Part shown: one piece after another, positions 63,395 to 64,000 of the stretch
Position numbering within the stretch: position 1 is the stretch's first letter
Layout: each line of letters opens with the position of its first letter
NCBI GenBank assembly: GCA_905331475.1
Contig: CAJNYU010000435.1
Coordinates: 124,422-188,421, forward strand
From: Rotaria socialis
Taxonomy: Eukaryota; Rotifera; Eurotatoria; Philodinida; Philodinidae
Direction of reading: 5' to 3'
DNA: 64,000 nucleotides
The notes under the pieces: model-generated
The model's database searches: none
The model's input: only the letters and a program-made list of their open reading frames with translations
Told to the model about the DNA's origin: nothing
Position numbers and translations under genes: made by a program

Positions 63395-64000
63395 CGTTTC
63401 TCAACAAATTCTAACAATTAACTATGACGCATACAAACGCACATGATTTCCTCCATTAGTCTATACTGTTGCCTAACAACAACCTTTACTGTTTTTTTTT
63501 GTCGCTAAGAAATTATATAAATAAATAAATGAACGTATGTATCGTATTTTTCTTTTCTATCAATGATATAATTGTGCACTTAGTGTCCCCCATTGATCGA
63601 TAATCATGCATACTTTTTTCCATTTGTTTATTCGCTATGTCGTCAGTCGTTCTAATACTAAGGCGTATTCGCGAACCCACTCATCAATTTGATTAGAGAC
63701 AGAAAAAAGCGAGCGAGCGAGCGAGAGAGAGAAAAGAGAAGAAGAACTCCATTTATTTGTGTACATGTCCTATTCGAGACATGTGTGTGAATAAGCGAAC
63801 AAAATTCTTTTTCGTACGAACTGACGAACTCTCACTTGTCTGTATGTCCGTTAGACAGAGAAGGTCAATTTCACTTAAAACAGTAAGAAAATTATGATTT
63901 TTATTTGTGACTAGGTATTTTTTTTATTTTTAATGACTCATTGAAAATAAAAATAAAATGCTGTTTTTTTCCTGTCAGAATGCTGATGCAATATAACGTT
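63395..64000. other. Upstream region of the minus-strand gene
   Basis: This should hold the promoter of the UPF0193-like gene. A GCGA/GA repeat lies at about 63709-63735. No gene is seen entering from the right edge. Confidence 0.45.

Noticed and set aside
1-64000. CRISPR arrays, bacterial operons, tRNA or rRNA genes
   Set aside because: No regularly spaced identical repeats, no ribosome-binding-site-led gene strings and no convincing cloverleaf were found. The genes are spliced and animal-like.

Overview
The window looks like animal nuclear DNA and most resembles a bdelloid rotifer. It is AT-rich. Its multi-exon genes have many very short GT-AG introns (mostly about 48-110 nt), and the products belong to animal families: filamin, PDS5, MCM10, ZNF608/609, TMEM163, a UPF0193/C22orf23-like protein and an insect-AANAT-like acetyltransferase. 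The gene-poor stretches hold short inverted-repeat elements and a decayed FG-GAP/VCBS gene. The assignment to bdelloids is inference from this overall character; no rRNA or mitochondrial marker is present. All gene models were built by hand from splice sites, and every summed coding length is a multiple of three.

Layout, left to right. 1-4171: no gene, one compound repeat. 4172-10824 (+): a 27-exon cohesin regulator of the PDS5 family, with a foldback transposon-like element in intron 3. 10825-17174: non-coding. 17175-18987 and 21133-24634 (+): two tandem, diverged copies of a ZNF608/609 (scribbler/brakeless) transcription regulator, each preceded by a tiny upstream ORF; only the second keeps a C2H2 finger. 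24635-32313: non-coding upstream region. 32314-48729 (+): a complete filamin of 39 exons (two CH domains, 22 Ig-like repeats, two hinges), with signs of internal promoters that would make short C-terminal filamins. 49785-50546 and 50812-51591 (+): two single-exon genes, a GNAT acetyltransferase and a TMEM163-like zinc transporter. 52449-55081 (+): MCM10, a replication factor. 55629-59239: a cluster of mobile DNA, made of an inverted pair of about 340-bp elements around an FG-GAP pseudogene, then a 5'-truncated non-LTR retrotransposon inserted inside a small inverted-repeat element. 59410-59800: a diverged tandem repeat. 62324-63394 (-): a seven-exon UPF0193 (C22orf23/EVG1) family gene.

There is no operon-like functional cluster. 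PDS5 and MCM10 both act in chromosome replication and cohesion but lie over 40 kb apart. The most interesting signal is in the filamin gene. An internal first exon, with its own TATA-like box and in-frame upstream stops, would replace exactly the exon coding the start of repeat 20, the segment that in vertebrate filamin A masks the integrin-binding face of repeat 21.
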